Below are positions 22,394 through 35,299 of a stretch of DNA of 64,000 bases, piece by piece. The notes under the pieces are model-generated. The model did no database searches. It was not told the origin of the DNA and saw nothing but the letters and a program-made list of their open reading frames with translations. The stretch is from Arachnopeziza araneosa (Eukaryota > Ascomycota > Leotiomycetes > Helotiales > Arachnopezizaceae). The first letter of the stretch is position 1, and each line of letters opens with the position of its first letter. The stretch covers positions 62,001-126,000 of the forward strand of contig QYAI01000065.1 of assembly GCA_003988855.1 (NCBI GenBank), given 5' to 3'. Position numbers and translations under genes: made by a program.

Positions 22394-24243
22394 TGGTATT
22401 TCTTTTGCCGGGCGCGGAAGACGGGAAAATTGAAAACTTTGCATCGTGTTTGCTTCTTGCTTGAAGGATTCGAGTCGAGGAATGTTTTGACGCCTGTGAT
22501 GTGGTAATGAAGGCTTGAAGTTGCGAACTGACTGGGACTGCGCTGCATCCTTGAAGCAGAATTCCGAGAACCTGGTTCCGGGTTTCCTCTTTTGAAAAAG
22601 ACATGGCCACACCTCCAGTGCAAGGCGTGCACTTATCGGTTATTTAATTACACGACCCATTCTATATCCAACATGGTGTTTCGTAAATACTGCTTCTTTC
22701 AACCCCATGTGAACCACGAGATATAGTCGGCGACTCTCGGAAGTTGAGAGCTATTATCCCCACTGAGTTATTATACTGCGCCTCTCTAGGATACTTTTAA
22801 ATGTATGTGTAAACGTGGAACAATCGGAAAAGGTTATTTGGGGGCGGCCCTACCGAATTGATACTTATGAAAGACAACTTGTTGCTAAAGTATCTCATAA
22901 ACTGGACAACTATCTGATCTTGGTTTGCAGTCATTGTTTGCTTTTTTTTTTTTAAAAAAAAGGGGCAAAGACAACTTGTCTGAATCTGCTTTGCAGTCAT
23001 CGCTCGTTTTTGGGAGAAACAAGCAATACGTAGCATGCTTTCTACAAGACATGTTCACTTATGTCAGACCAATGACCAACGTACTTATCTTCTTCTGAAG
23101 GCATTGTTGATTTTGGAGGAAAGTAAAACTTTCTTCATCTTTTAAACACGCTCTTCCTTGCATGAGGCTGATTCTCATTTATAAAACACTTCCTTTTCTT
23201 GTGGAAACTAATTTATTGGTGAAGATGTTCTTCGGCTTTTGAACATATCGTTAGCTCATGGAAGAAGGATGAACAAGTACCACTTCCGTGTAAAGTGCAT
23301 TATGTTTAGTGATCAAAAAAGGTAGGGAGTTGCAAAAGCTCTCTTCAATGACGAACAGCTCACAAGTTGGTTGGTTTTCCGATGTTAAATCAAGGAGGGT
23401 TTGATTACTTGCTGCAATATCTTTGAGATTTCTGGGAAACAGGAGAATGAAAACCACCCTGCAATAAAACGCAGCGTTGAACTGCCGTTTAACTTAGCTA
23501 GGAACTGTTTATATTGATGAGTGTATTGAATAGCCGAAGCTCGCCTACTTGCATACACGTGACATTTTGGTTTATTATTTGGGTAGATATTCTACGAGTT
23601 TTGTAGGACCTTTTTCACTCTTGATGATTACAAAATAAAACAAATTTCCATTCGCATTAATATGGAGTCAATATCTGGAAGTGGTATTGACTTTGAAGGT
23701 ATCCTCCTCTTGGGTCCAAGTCTCTATAGAGTACGGACTTTGTACTTGGAAGTAGCACCATCAACTATCCATTGTACTATGAGTAAGCCCAGTCTGGCTC
23801 AGAGAAAATGAACATGAATATAAAAATAATCTAACGGTGTTAAGGCTCGTCATTATTCTGCTGCTCTATGGGAGCGAGCGGGCATGGGTGTGACTGGACG
23901 AAGCCGATCGGTGCGACTATAGAAGAGCGGCAATCCTTGCTAGCTATCTTGACCCACCCATGGCAAAATAGCTACATACATCACAGGCATCAAGTGCTCT
24001 CTAAGACGTCAACGAAATCAGCAACGCCTTAAAGTTTTTGAATTCACTTCTTCTCTGCATTCTTGTAAGGTCTTTAAAGCCCAATTTTGTCGTGAAAACA
24101 CACCTATTGCGCATTTTGTTCCAGCCGTCAGTCGCTCTTCCTTGATTTCGAACCAGCGATATGACCCTCACAGCTGCCTGCTGAAGCCTCACTGAACAAA
24201 CCCATATCAAACCATGACCATTACAATCACATAAAGTACAAAT
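22394..24243. other. AT-rich gene-free spacer
   Basis: 1.85 kb with no supported gene. It contains a T13/A8 homopolymer junction near 22940-22960 and partly repeated short strings (gacaacttgt twice, ttgcagtcat twice) within 22870-23005. The last ~250 bp should be the VAC14 promoter and 5' UTR. Confidence 0.5.
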
Positions 24244-27200
24244 ATGGATCCTAGCATCCAACGGGCGTTGAATGACAAGCTTTATGATAAGCGCAAAGTT
24301 GGGGCTCTGGAGTATGCTCATGTGACCTTTTCCTAATCTGCGTCCGCTAACTCACTTCACAGTCTCGAACGTGTAATTCGGGAACTTGCAGGTGCCAGAG
24401 AATTCGACAGGATCAAAAAGATTATTCAACAGTTGTGCAATGAATATGCTTATGCTGTGCATCAACCACATGCTAGAAATGGCGGCCTCATTGGCTTAGC
24501 AGCCGCAGCTATTGCACTGGGACCGGTGGGCATCTCAAGATACTTCCAAGGTCGATACTAAATCATTTAGGAATTGGCCCGCTATCTAGACGAGATTGTT
24601 CCCCCCGTACTTGCGTGTTTTACAGATCAAGATGCCCGAGTGCGGTACTACGCCTGTGAGAGCATGTATAATATTGCCAAAGTTGCAAAGGGTGAAGTCT
24701 TACCATATTTTAATGATATTTTTGATGCTTTGTGCAAAGTAAGCAATCCTAATCTCCCAGAATTATTCTAGGTGGGCTGACGTTGAGGGTCCCAGCTTGG
24801 TGCGGATTCAGAGCTTTCTGTCAAGAATGGTGCAGAACTCCTCGATCGATTGATAAAGGACATTGTCTCTGAATCAGCCGCGACATATGTTTCTGTGCTT
24901 CATACTTCTGAAGAAATAGCCCAAGACACCGACAAAGAAACACCTGACGAGTCTGTTGACCTTCCCACTGCATTTTCTCTTGCGCGATTCATCCCTCTTA
25001 TGAAAGAACGAATTTATGTGATCAACCCATTCACTAGAACTTTTTTAGTTGGTTGGATCACATTACTAGATTCAATCCCCGACCTAGAACTTGTTTCTTA
25101 CTTGCCAGAATTTTTAGAGGGCTTGTTCAGATTTCTCAGTGATCCAACACGGGACGTTAGAGTTGCAACCCAAGGCGCCCTGGAGAGATTTCTAAGCGAG
25201 ATCAAGCGTATATCAAGAATTAAAAAAGGGATAGAAGAAAGCAGAAAATCACGCAGCGACGGAAAGCGGAAGCGGTCAGGCTCAATGGATAGCGAAAATT
25301 CCGTAGCACCCGATGTAGGTGACGAAGATGATTCTGCGACAGGTGGCGACGAAAAGGATATGAGCAGTGACGATGATTGGGTTCCGGGACAAGATGTTCA
25401 AGTTCATCACAAGGAGATACTAGAAACTTTAACCGCCAACCTTGACTCTCCATCAGGTAGGTTCATGTGTTCTATTATGAGACACGGTGCTGATAAAAAA
25501 TCAAGAGGAGAATGTCTTGTTAGAGTCCTTGAGATGGATAGTTGAGTTTCTCGACATTTGCCCTGAGGAAGTACTTCCATTTGCACCGAAAATTTTGGCA
25601 CACCTACTGCCAGCCATGGCCAGCGATGTGGAAACTATTCGACAAGCTGCTGCACGGGTAAACACATCTTTGATGGACTATGTCGTGTCGCTGTCCGATG
25701 AAGTTGCCCCTTCTGAAACCCCACCTCAGGCGCCCTCTAGAATTCCAGCTTCTTTAGTAAGAGAAGCTGCAAACAGCGAGAGGAGAGACTCTTCAACAAA
25801 TACTCGGGGCTCCATCTCTCGTGAGCAGGATAGAAGAGAGAGCGAGGTTCAGACGCCACCTCCGCCATACAAAACTCCAACGCCATCTTCACCCCTTCAA
25901 CCACAAGTCGATCTCGACTATGCTGCGGCTGTCAATTCTTTGACTTTACTATTTTTGAATGACCATGAAGCAACTAGAGTAGCTGCCCTAACCTGGCTCC
26001 TAATGTTGCACAGAAAAGCACCCAGAAAAGTCTTAGCATTTAATGATGGAACCTTTCCAGCTCTTCTCAAGACTCTGTCTGATCCTGCCGAAGCAGTTGT
26101 GACCAGAGATCTTCAGCTACTGTCTCAGATATCAAAAAATAGTGGTGATGATTATTTTGCCTCGTTTATGGAGAACCTCCTTCAATTGTTTTCTACTGAT
26201 AGGAAGCTACTTGAAACTCGGGGAAACTTGATCATTCGTCAACTTTGTGTCAGCCTCAGTGCTGAACGAATCTATAGGACTCTAGCTGACTGTATCGAAA
26301 AGGAGGAAGATGTTGAATTTGCCAGCATCATGGTACAGAACCTGAATAACAATCTCATCACTGCCCCTGAGCTAGCAGAACTCCGAAAACGACTTCGTAA
26401 TCTCGAAACTAAGGTTTGTCTCGAAACTTCGTATCTTGTGTGGACAGTGGCTAACACGTAAATAGGATGGGCAAATATTCTTCGTAGCGCTTTTTAGATC
26501 GTGGTGTTACAATGCTGTTGCTACCTTTTCACTTTGCCTCTTAGCACAAGCATACGAGCAAGCATACAATCTTCTTCAAATCTTGTAAGACTAAATGAAT
26601 TTCGAGAGATAATTGCTGACTACTGAAGTGCGGAATTGGAGATGACGGTGAATATGCTGATCCAGATCGACAAACTGGTCCAGTTGCTTGAATCTCCTGT
26701 TTTCACTTGTACGACTTACCACCATCTAGGAATTATCGCTGACATTTTTAGATCTTCGACTTCAACTACTAGAACCTGAGAAATATCCACACCTCTACAA
26801 ATGTCTCTATGGACTTCTGATGCTTCTTCCCCAATCTTCAGCGTTTGCAGCGTTAAAGAACAGACTCAATAGTGTTAGTGCGATAGGTTATCTGCATATT
26901 GCACCTAGAGCGTACGTATCTCAATCTCGTAGTAACAGTGTGGTCGAGGCTATTTCTACTTTCCAATTTCATCAACGTCAGAGAAGCACAGAGGCTCATG
27001 CATCCTCATCTAGCGCACCATCGAATGCTGGCCCTTCTAGCTTTGATAGATCTAGCAGATTGAAAGGAAGAGACGAGGGTGGTATTCGTTGGAACGAACT
27101 ATTGGAGAAGTTTAGAAGTGTTCAAGACCGTGCAAGACGAGCTCAGAGACTTGGAGGTGATGAGGACAGCTTGGGTTTGGGTGATGGCCGACATGGAGAG

Positions 27201-27377
27201 GGGCTTGATGGCCGAGGCTTCAAAGATTTGGCTCGAGTACCAGGGCCTCCAATACCAACAAAAGACACATCGATTACACCCACAGGAAGTCAACCAGCTG
27301 CACACAAATCAAAATCGAGTTTAGGCAAATTTGGGCGTTTAGGCGGTGCTGTATCAGGTGGTCGGCCAAAGAAGTAG
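24244..27377 (+). CDS. VAC14: Vac14, scaffold of the PtdIns(3,5)P2 kinase complex
   Basis: Eight exons: 24244-24311, 24363-24525, 24571-24738, 24796-25456, 25506-26413, 26466-26584, 26629-26708 and 26752-27377. Together they give 2793 nt, or 930 aa. The protein starts MDPSIQRALNDKLYDKRK. HEAT-like repeats follow (ELARYLDEIVPPVLACFTDQ, RYYACESMYNIAKV, FLEGLFRFLSD). A charged low-complexity insert (KSRSDGKRKRSGS, then an acidic run) lies near 350-400, and a Pro/Ser linker near 500. The C-terminal Fig4-binding region includes LNDHEATRVAALTWLLMLHRKAP and ends with KFRSVQDRARRAQR. Vac14 holds Fab1 and Fig4 together on the vacuole/endosome membrane. The last exon also contains a gtatct..gtcag segment (26916-26981) that could be removed in frame. 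Confidence 0.93.
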
Positions 27378-27427
27378 TCAGAATCATTCAATTTTATGTA
27401 ATAGGGAGCGGAGATTATGAATAAAAT

Positions 27428-28312
27428 TCATGACCTAGGTTTCTTGGGACTTGCTCTTTCTACTAGCCCTTCAAACATACTGTCTCTCCGTAAAATCAGA
27501 TCTCGCAATTCAGCCCTTAATGCCTCTAGTTCTAGTCGAGCCAAGTCTGTATCTTGTGGCAGGCCGTGGAAATTCTTCACGTCCGTCTCAGAACGCTTGA
27601 TTGTTGCCAACAGCTCTTTGAACCTCTCCTCCTCGGCCTTTACATCCTGAACAGTGACTTTTACGCCAGAATGCATGTTTAAGGAAGAGACCCGATCCTT
27701 CAATTCCGGTAGTTTAGAAGTCAAAATTTTGATTCTGCGCTGATAGTCCATTGCTTGCTTTGTTATATCGGAAGGTGGATTATAACTTTCGCTTTGCAGA
27801 TCCTTGATTAGTGCATTGATGCTCTCGAGTTCTGTGTTGAGGTGTGCCTCAAGGATTGTCACTCGACCACTGGTCTGCTCTAGGTCGTTGGACGTAAGTT
27901 GGAGGTTGATGATAGCTTGTCCCAGCTTCTCAGTGCTCGGCAGAGTCTGGCCCAAGACCACGGTTACGTTCGACAGTGCTTCTAAACTGGCCTGCCCCTC
28001 ACGTGTTAAGGCTTCTTCGATCAAGGTGAGAATCTGGGCGTTGGCATCCTGCTCCCGCCTTGATTGAAGGTCCTGGAGAGTTTTGGCCTCGAGACTTGCT
28101 AGAAGCTCGGATTCTTCGTCTGCACCCTCGTTCAAGGCCGCCAGGGCGAGGAGGGCCTTCAGCGTGTCGTTATTGCGTTCAAATGGAGGCGGAGTTTTGC
28201 CGTTGAACTTGGTAGAGAGCCAGTTGTCGACATAATTCCAGTCCTTTGCTGCCGCGAGCTGCTGTCTCGCAACCGATGGGGAGAATATGGCGGATGGTGA
28301 GAGGTGAGCCAT
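27428..28312 (-). CDS. HAUS1-like augmin complex subunit
   Basis: One exon, 294 aa, starting at ATG 28312 (MAHLSPSAIFSPSVARQQL). An upstream in-frame extension to 28516 lacks conserved character. The N-terminal block (DWNYVDNWLSTKFNGK, then PPPFERN and TLKALLALAALNE) is a small helical head, followed by almost continuous coiled coil to the end (LRAELRDLILRRDSMFE). Length, head motif and coiled-coil layout match HAUS1 of the augmin complex, which recruits gamma-tubulin to existing spindle microtubules. Augmin is present in filamentous fungi but absent from budding yeasts. The assignment rests on pattern similarity. The gene ends 50 bp from VAC14, convergent with it, and starts 230 bp from the divergent DNAJC3 gene. 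Confidence 0.7.
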   Translation of the reverse strand: MAHLSPSAIFSPSVARQQLAAAKDWNYVDNWLSTKFNGKTPPPFERNNDTLKALLALAALNEGADEESELLASLEAKTLQDLQSRREQDANAQILTLIEEALTREGQASLEALSNVTVVLGQTLPSTEKLGQAIINLQLTSNDLEQTSGRVTILEAHLNTELESINALIKDLQSESYNPPSDITKQAMDYQRRIKILTSKLPELKDRVSSLNMHSGVKVTVQDVKAEEERFKELLATIKRSETDVKNFHGLPQDTDLARLELEALRAELRDLILRRDSMFEGLVERASPKKPRS

Positions 28313-28542
28313 CGGGATCCTACTTGGTGAAGCGGCAAGGTCATTGTGCCTCGAGGCTTGGGGAACCAGGAGTTGAGCCAAGCGGCAAGCCCCACCAACA
28401 GTACCGTGGCTTGCAGGGACGAGGCTGAATCTGGCCACCTTTACATTATTATTGTTATCGATTTCAACCTCTCGCTTCTCCGTCTCCCTCTCCTTTCTTG
28501 AACCATTGTCGAACAACCTTTATTTGTGCATGATCATTCAAG

Positions 28543-30157
28543 ATGATTGTCAATTTATCGGGACTGGCTCTGGCTGCTACTCTTATCTCTTCACACTCTC
28601 TTGTCCTTGCTCTCTCACCCACTGACATTCCCGCCGATACCCCAATCTCGTCCCTCCTTGCTTCCGCCAATGCACACCTGGCCAAAGGAGAGACCAACGA
28701 CGCTCTAACCTACTATGATGTCGCCATAGGTCGCGATCCTCAGAGCTACCTTACTTATTTTAAACGCGGCGCTACGTATCTTTCCTTGGGCCGAAATGTT
28801 CAAGCTGCTGCAGACTTCGATAAAGTTCTTGCTATTAAACCTGGGTTCGAAGGAGCTTTGTTGCAGCGCGCAAAGATAAGAGCAAGGAACGGCGAGTGGG
28901 AAGCTGCGAAGAAAGACTACGCCGAACATGGCAACTCGGCTGAAGAATTGGCCCAACTGGAGGAGGCCAAAGGCGCGGCTCTCTTAGCAGGCACGGCGGA
29001 AAAATCTGGCAACTGGGAAGAGTGTGTTACTCAATCTGGAGTCGCGATTATGGTTGCGGGCAAGATGTTAAATCTAAGGAAGACGAGAGCACATTGCCGA
29101 TTTGAGCGAGGAGAAGTACAGGAGGGAATGAGCGATCTGAAGCATGTGTTGCAAATGCAACCAGGCATGACGGAACCCCATATGCAAATATCAGCGATCA
29201 CTTACTATGGATTGGGAGACCGTGAGCATGGGTTGGATCAAATGCGGAAATGTTTGCATTCAGATCCTGATTCTAAGAAATGCAAGAAACTTTACAGACG
29301 AGAGAAGACGCTGGACAAGCAAATGGCTCAAGTCAATAAGCATTTCGAAAAGAAGCAATACGCCACCGCATTGAAGTTGCTATTACCAGCTGGCGAGGAA
29401 TTAGGTTTGGTACAGGGGATCAAGGACGACGTTAAGGAGTTTCGAGAATCAGGAACCATTCCAGAACAATCGCCTAATCAACTTGCTAGTCGGGTAGTTG
29501 AGATGGTTTGCGAAGCCTATTTCGAGGTATGCCGGCAGTTCCATTTCTCTGAATATAGACTAATAATCTGAGCAGCTTAAGAACTCCGAGAAGGCTGCAA
29601 CATGGTGTGACAAGGCCCTTACATACTATGAGCATTCTCTCCATGGTCTCCTTTCGAAAGCCCAAAGGCATATGGAAGCCGAGAACTTTGACGCAGCAAT
29701 TGCCTCATTAACTGCAGCAAAGGAGCAACATCCTTCCGCTCAGCAAGTGAACCAACTCCTGCACAACGCTCAGGTCGAACTTAAGCGTAGTAAGACAAAG
29801 GACTATTATAAAGTTCTTGGCTTGACGCGCGAGGCGGATGAGCTGCAAATCAAATCTGCCTACCGAAAAATGGTCAAATTACACCATCCGGACAAGGCTC
29901 ATAAGCAGGGAATCACAAAAGAGGATGCGGAGAAGAAGATGGCATCAGTAAATGAGGCATATGAGGTACTTAGTGATCCCGAGTTGAAAGCCAGATATGA
30001 TCGGGGTGATGATCCAAATGATCATGAGCAACAGAGGCAGAATCCTTTCCATGGAAGTCCTTTTGGAGGCAACCCATTTGGAGGACACAGTCACGGTGGA
30101 GGTCAACAGGGATTTAAATTCGACTTTAATGGAGGTGGCTTTCCATTTGGGGGATGA
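28543..30157 (+). CDS. P58IPK/DNAJC3-type ER co-chaperone
   Basis: Exons are 28543-29526 and 29576-30157 (49-nt intron), giving 521 aa. A signal peptide (MIVNLSGLALAATLISSHSL ... ALS) is followed by TPR repeats over ~35-385 (NAHLAKGETNDALTYYDVAI, YFKRGATYLSLGRNVQAAAD, and more). The J domain begins at residue 404 (DYYKVLGLTREADE) with the HPD motif at 432-434, and ends with a Gly/Phe-rich tail (FGGNPFGGHSHGGG). The architecture equals DNAJC3/P58IPK, a lumenal co-chaperone that hands clients to BiP/Kar2. No KDEL-type retention signal is seen; the protein ends FPFGG. Confidence 0.9.
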
Positions 30158-30593
30158 TAGCTTTTTGTACTGTAAAGGATAGGCGTTCCGGTCAACTTTC
30201 AGAAGCTCACAGAGTGCATATTGCCCGGCTTCTACACATAACCTTGTAACGTCTCTTAGACAACCTTCTAGATAGCTCCCCGAGAAAGTTCAAAAACATT
30301 ACAAATAATGTATATATTTGCATGATTATCTTGTGCCCGCCCGTGACTCGAGGAGTGAAAAAGCTTTTGATTTGGCACGGTCAGTCAACAGAGGGGTCCA
30401 TGGAGTCTATTTGTCGGCGAATGTGAGAGCTTCCCCGTGTCTTTATGCTTCTCGTGCTAGATAGCTCTGCACTATCAACCTCCCATCGCAGTGCAGCATA
30501 AGAACCTGATTGTTCAGAAATTGCCTCAACTCCACGCCAGAACGCCGCCCACTTACCCGTCATGCATTTTATGGAAACCGAAAGGATCTGTCG
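30158..30593. other. Convergent intergenic spacer
   Basis: 436 bp between the DNAJC3-type gene (+) and eIF3k (-). It contains presumed 3' UTRs only. Confidence 0.5.
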
Positions 30594-31538
30594 CTAAGCA
30601 GGTTGCTCGTAAGCTCTTCGAATGACCCTTGAGAACTGTTCCATCTTGACATTCTCCCGAACAATGGTTCCCTTGGCCTCATTCTCCTTATTCAAAGGTA
30701 CCTTGATCACAGTACCCTCAATTTTCCATTCACACACTCCAGTAACAAACTTCTCGAATCCCTCACCCGACATTCCCAACCATGATTCCAGGACCGGCCG
30801 GTCTATCTCGCGCACGGATTGTGAGATGGTCAACGCGATCCGAATGCGGATGAGCTCCTCGAAGCCAGCTACATCGGCGATCAGGTCTGCGTAAAGATCA
30901 TCGCTGTCGAGGATCGTCCAGAAGGAGCTGTACGACGCTTGGCCGAGAAGGTTGTTCAGGACGTTGAGTTTTTGTACAGCTTCGGATAGAGGGGCATCGC
31001 CAGCGGCTGGGAGGGCAGACTGTGCTGAGACAGGGGTGAGGATGTGAGGGGGGAGGAGGTGTAGAGCAAGAGAGAAGTCGGGAGATGGGAATACAGTCAG
31101 GCATTTAACGAGGATATTGGTGATGGTTTCGTCTTTGGTGAGATGTGGGTTAAACTGGTAGCTAGAAGTAGAAAATCAATATCAGTATATTTTCTATGAA
31201 TAAGTTGTAAATATATATAAGGAAGTGCAAATTGTCATTCAGATAGAGCTAATAAAGTACTTCAGCGGCTAGAGGGATTCATTCTCTGTGCCATCAGGTA
31301 ATAGGAAACGTTGGTAAAAACGATCATCACTAGACTCGGATATGAAACTGCCACAATTGCCTACTCACAGTTTTAGAAGCGCCAAGTTAGCGTATGTATC
31401 GTTCGTGCGGCTCTCGCATTGTTGGAGGACATAGTCTTGGAAGATGGTTGTCGTCTCTGGGTTGTATCGATCGAGGCCGTTTAAGATAGCATCAATATGT
31501 TCTGGCCGATCAGGCGCGTAGTCGAAAGGTACTCCCAT
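30594..31538 (-). CDS. Translation initiation factor eIF3 subunit K
   Basis: Exons are 31538-31369 (MGVPFDYAPDRPEHIDAI ... LALLKL) and 31161-30594 (YQFNPHLTKDETITNILVKC to the stop), giving 245 aa. The intron is 207 nt. The sequence carries the eIF3k pattern: RPEHIDAILNGLDRYNPE near the N-terminus, a HEAT-like middle, and a PCI/winged-helix end (IRIRIALTISQSVREID, VESWLGMS-type segment, NVKMEQFSRVIRRAYEQ). eIF3k binds eIF3l in the octameric eIF3 core; it is absent from budding yeast but usual in filamentous fungi. The chosen ATG is the second in the frame and begins the conserved block. Confidence 0.92.
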
Positions 31539-31811
31539 GATTGCAGTATGACTGTTCAAGAATCTGGATCTTGAGGGTACTGAATAGTATCGAAATCAGA
31601 ATTGCCCCTCTGTGCTTCTCAGAAATGTAAGCGACCTCGCGCTAGTCCTAATCAGGAGCTCTCAATTATTTACAAGCTGATTGAAATTTAGTAGTGTAAA
31701 TTGTGGGGACCGAACTTTGTGGAATATTTCATATTCAGTCACTTTAAAAGCTTCAAGTTGGGTCAAGTCATTTGAAATGGTCTCTGTATTTCATTTCTAA
31801 GCTTTTGGGCA

Positions 31812-34800
31812 TCATCTATGTACCTCAATCCGTGATATCATATCCCCTCCAAGTCTTGTAATTTCTGACAATATTGCTGGCTTATCAAGAACTATCGCAT
31901 CTTCGTTCTCTTCGTTTGCTCTCTCAGCAAGCATTGTAGCATATGACATATTGACTTTGAACGGTCTTGGAGATATAGTGGAGGGATTCCACAATCCAGC
32001 TACAACAGAACTAGCAATGCTGTCATAAAACAAGACAATATGATTCCCGTAGAGGCTCTCGACCTCTTCAAGGTATGATATGACAGGTTTGTAACCTATG
32101 ATATCAAGATCCGTTTTTGACTGAACCTCCAGATTTTTAAATCTAACTTGGTCTTTATCTGTCTGACGACGATGATGACGAGGTGATAAGTGTATCACAA
32201 AATCGTAATCGGCCATTGAAGTGGTAAAGAGGGATTTTGGTTCAAGATCAAGGCTTTTATCCTTCACAATTTTGCAGGCTGCACGTGCTAAAGCCGTCAT
32301 CCTCGCGGCAATCATTTTTGATGGACCTTGGTCAGTGTAAACGAGACCACTACTATCATGATTCGAAGCTGCAAACAATACAGCCCTATTCATACTAGGA
32401 TCTATTTTCCTCCAAGCCTCCACTCGCGTTTTGATTGAGGCGACTTCCTCGGATGGCATTGCGCCACCAAAATCAACGACAAGAGGCGTGGATTGCCAGT
32501 CCCATTTCGACAAGAACAACAAAGTTCTCAAAAACCCAGTCATCACAGATGAGGGTGCCTGCCATGGATACGGTTGCAAGAACATTTTCGTAACTAATAG
32601 CTCAACAAACTCGCAGCCGACATGCCGTAAAAGCATATGGCGGCTGAACCATAATTTGACAAGTCGAATTGTTGGTGATAGAATCAAAAATCGAGTGCAA
32701 TGAGTGTTTATCGACTGTGTGAGCAGGGGAAGCTGTACGAAAGTTCTTTTATACACAGATAAAGCAGACACAGCTTCTTCTCGGATCCGTTGATCGCGAG
32801 ACTTATCCTTTATCTGACGTTCGAGAAGTGCTTGCTCTCGATCATTGTGTATGCGAAGGCGAAATGATGCACCTGATTCATAGATGATGTCAAGGAAAGC
32901 GCAATTCTGCAGAGGCTGTTTTTCATTCTCTAGTCCTAATCGCGTTGTGGATATTCCTTGTTGCTTTCCAAGAAGGGACCCTATTCTCAATAATAATGCT
33001 ATTTTGGTGCGTTGGATCGCCGTAATGTCATCAGGCCACCTCCCAGAGCCCTCGAATTGAATCAAAACATTGGCTGGTTTCTTCATAGGCCTACTAGAGC
33101 TAAATGAAGGCGGCTCAACAGATGAGGACCTCAACTGAGAATCGCTTGCGGAGAGGGCTCTCATTTGCAATGGTATACCTTCCAGGTCTCTGATTTGATT
33201 TTCAAAGGTTTTGAAAGCTTCGATGAGAGCCCTGAAATGTTCTGTGTTAGTCCCATTACTTGGAAGCAATTTTTCGAATCCGTCGCCAATAAATTGGAGG
33301 CTACCACTGGTTTCAGGGCCAAAATGACGCGCGATGAGGTAGCTGACGATACTAGAGAAGAGTTTGTAGGTTGATCCAGGAGACCATACCAAGCTTTCTA
33401 GAATACTCCCATCTTTGAACCTACGTAACTCGGCTTTTTCGCCCCAAAATCTCTGAAAAGTTGCAGCTTGTTTCTTTTCTTGGGCCGGAGGACCAAAATC
33501 TATAAGACGGTTGATGTTTGCTGGATCAAAGACAACGGATACAAGCAAGATATTGTCGGGTGGTGAGGGGCCTGAAGATTTTGTTGCCCATCGTGGTGAA
33601 CCAGGTTCTTGAATATGAATGAGCTTGACTCTGTCCATTAATCCTTGATCTAAAACATCAAAAACAAGGTTGCTAAATATCCTAGTATCTGAGATATGGT
33701 CTCCGGAGGAAAGTTTTGTCTCGGGACTATATGAGATCCTGATGGTGCAGTCAAATCTCTGCATTGTGCGTGCAGCTTTGATAATAAAAGCCGACTCGAA
33801 TGGGTCGAAATTATTATCATTGAACATATTTAAGGATGTTCGAGCTTCCTCTTGTAGTCGTTTGTATGACCAAGAAGTCATCTTGTAAAGGAGATTTTGT
33901 CCCCGGGGGCCATCATAAAAGGTTGGAAAGTTTGGCTTCCCATGGCTGACATCATCTGCATCATAATAGAAAGGATTCATCGCTAAGTCGTTTGTAGAAA
34001 TGAACTGAAGCATTGCTTTGAACATCTGATAACTGCTGTATCCAGAAGAGAAAATTCCATGGCCTTTAGGACCACCTCCTTTGATCAACAGAGCGGTAAT
34101 TGCAGCCCATTCGAAGTGTCCGAGCCCTCCGTTGCACATTTGGCTATCATAACCCCTCTGTCGAAGCCAGATTCTTGCAAGGATGCACGCTTCTTTGAAG
34201 CCATTAGACTGCTTTGCTGACGAGAGAAGCAGCTTGTCATATGATTCTAAGTTGAGATCAGAGGCAATGGACGCGTTGTAAAATGGCGTGGGAAGGAGAG
34301 GTGAAGTGTTCCCTTGGACAGCTTTAGGTCGAATTGAATTTTTATTTGGCCATAATTTCGGAGCTGCGAATAGCCCAACAGGGGCTGAAGGAGTGACCCG
34401 AATCTCTAGTCCCGAATTAACGCTTCGATTCACTAGCAGAGTCTATTAGTACGCATTAATTATCGAGACGAGACATATCTTACAGATTTTGGGCTTCAGT
34501 ATCAAAGCTGGTCGAAGATTATTTCCTTGTAAATATTCAAACTCGAGATCAAATTCTTCGGAAGCGGAGTCTTGAAGGCCTGCAGCTATACATGCAAGGT
34601 AGTATGCTCTTTTGTAGAAATATCTGTGATTGAGATAGTCTTTTTCTTGAAAGATTGACACGGGCATAGCCACCACAAAATCTACAGACATGGAAGTTTC
34701 TGACTTGAGCATTGTCCTGGAGACATAGCTCCCAACCACATTAATATTAGATGGCGGAGCATATGCGAGCTTGTAGGCAGAGTTTGGGTCGGGTTTCGGG

Positions 34801-35299
34801 TCTGGGAACGGGATTGAGATTTTGTTGCTTTTCTGCAAAGACTTTGTGGCTTCAAGAACCTGAAAGAGACAAATCAGCAAGTCAACAGAGGTGCAGGTAA
34901 GATATGACTAACTGACAGAGGGGCACGATCTGCAAAGCTTTCAATTAAGCTCTTTAGGCGACGGAGGTGGTCGTCCACTCCTCGCAAGCGTTTCTCATAA
35001 TCTGGTTGAACCTCCGCCAAAAGCTCCTCAACTTGCAACCTAAACAGACTAGATTTGTAAGTCCCTCCCGTATACGCAGCAGCATCTGTATCCATATTTG
35101 GACGTTTTGCAACTGGTGCTCGGGACCTCCGAGGCGCTGCTAGTGTAGCTTCATTCTCGCTCGAGTGGTTGTCCTCGTCCTTCGTATCAGAAGGCACCGG
35201 GCTTGCGGCTGTCTGACTTTTGGAGTTTATTTCCGCTAAATTATGGTTCCCACTGTCAACATGATCAAGTTTCCGTCGTTTTGAAGAGTTGGGAGGCAT
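31812..35299 (-). CDS. UTP22: Utp22/Nrap, small-subunit processome protein
   Basis: Exons are 35299-34913, 34859-34484 and 34432-31812, giving 3384 nt and 1127 aa; the introns are 53 and 51 nt. The start MPPNSSKRRKLDHVDSG is followed by an acidic/basic disordered leader, then the Nrap domains. Recognisable blocks are FRLQVEELLAEVQPDYEKRL, NINVVGSYVSRTM, ACILARIWLRQRGYDSQ, FEWAAITALLIKGGG, RRFKDGSILESLVW and EFVELLVTKMFLQPYPWQ. The family has nucleotidyltransferase-like folds without catalysis and acts with Rrp7 in the UTP-C/CURI module of the 90S pre-ribosome. The gene is divergent from cystathionine gamma-synthase (245-bp spacer). Confidence 0.94.
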
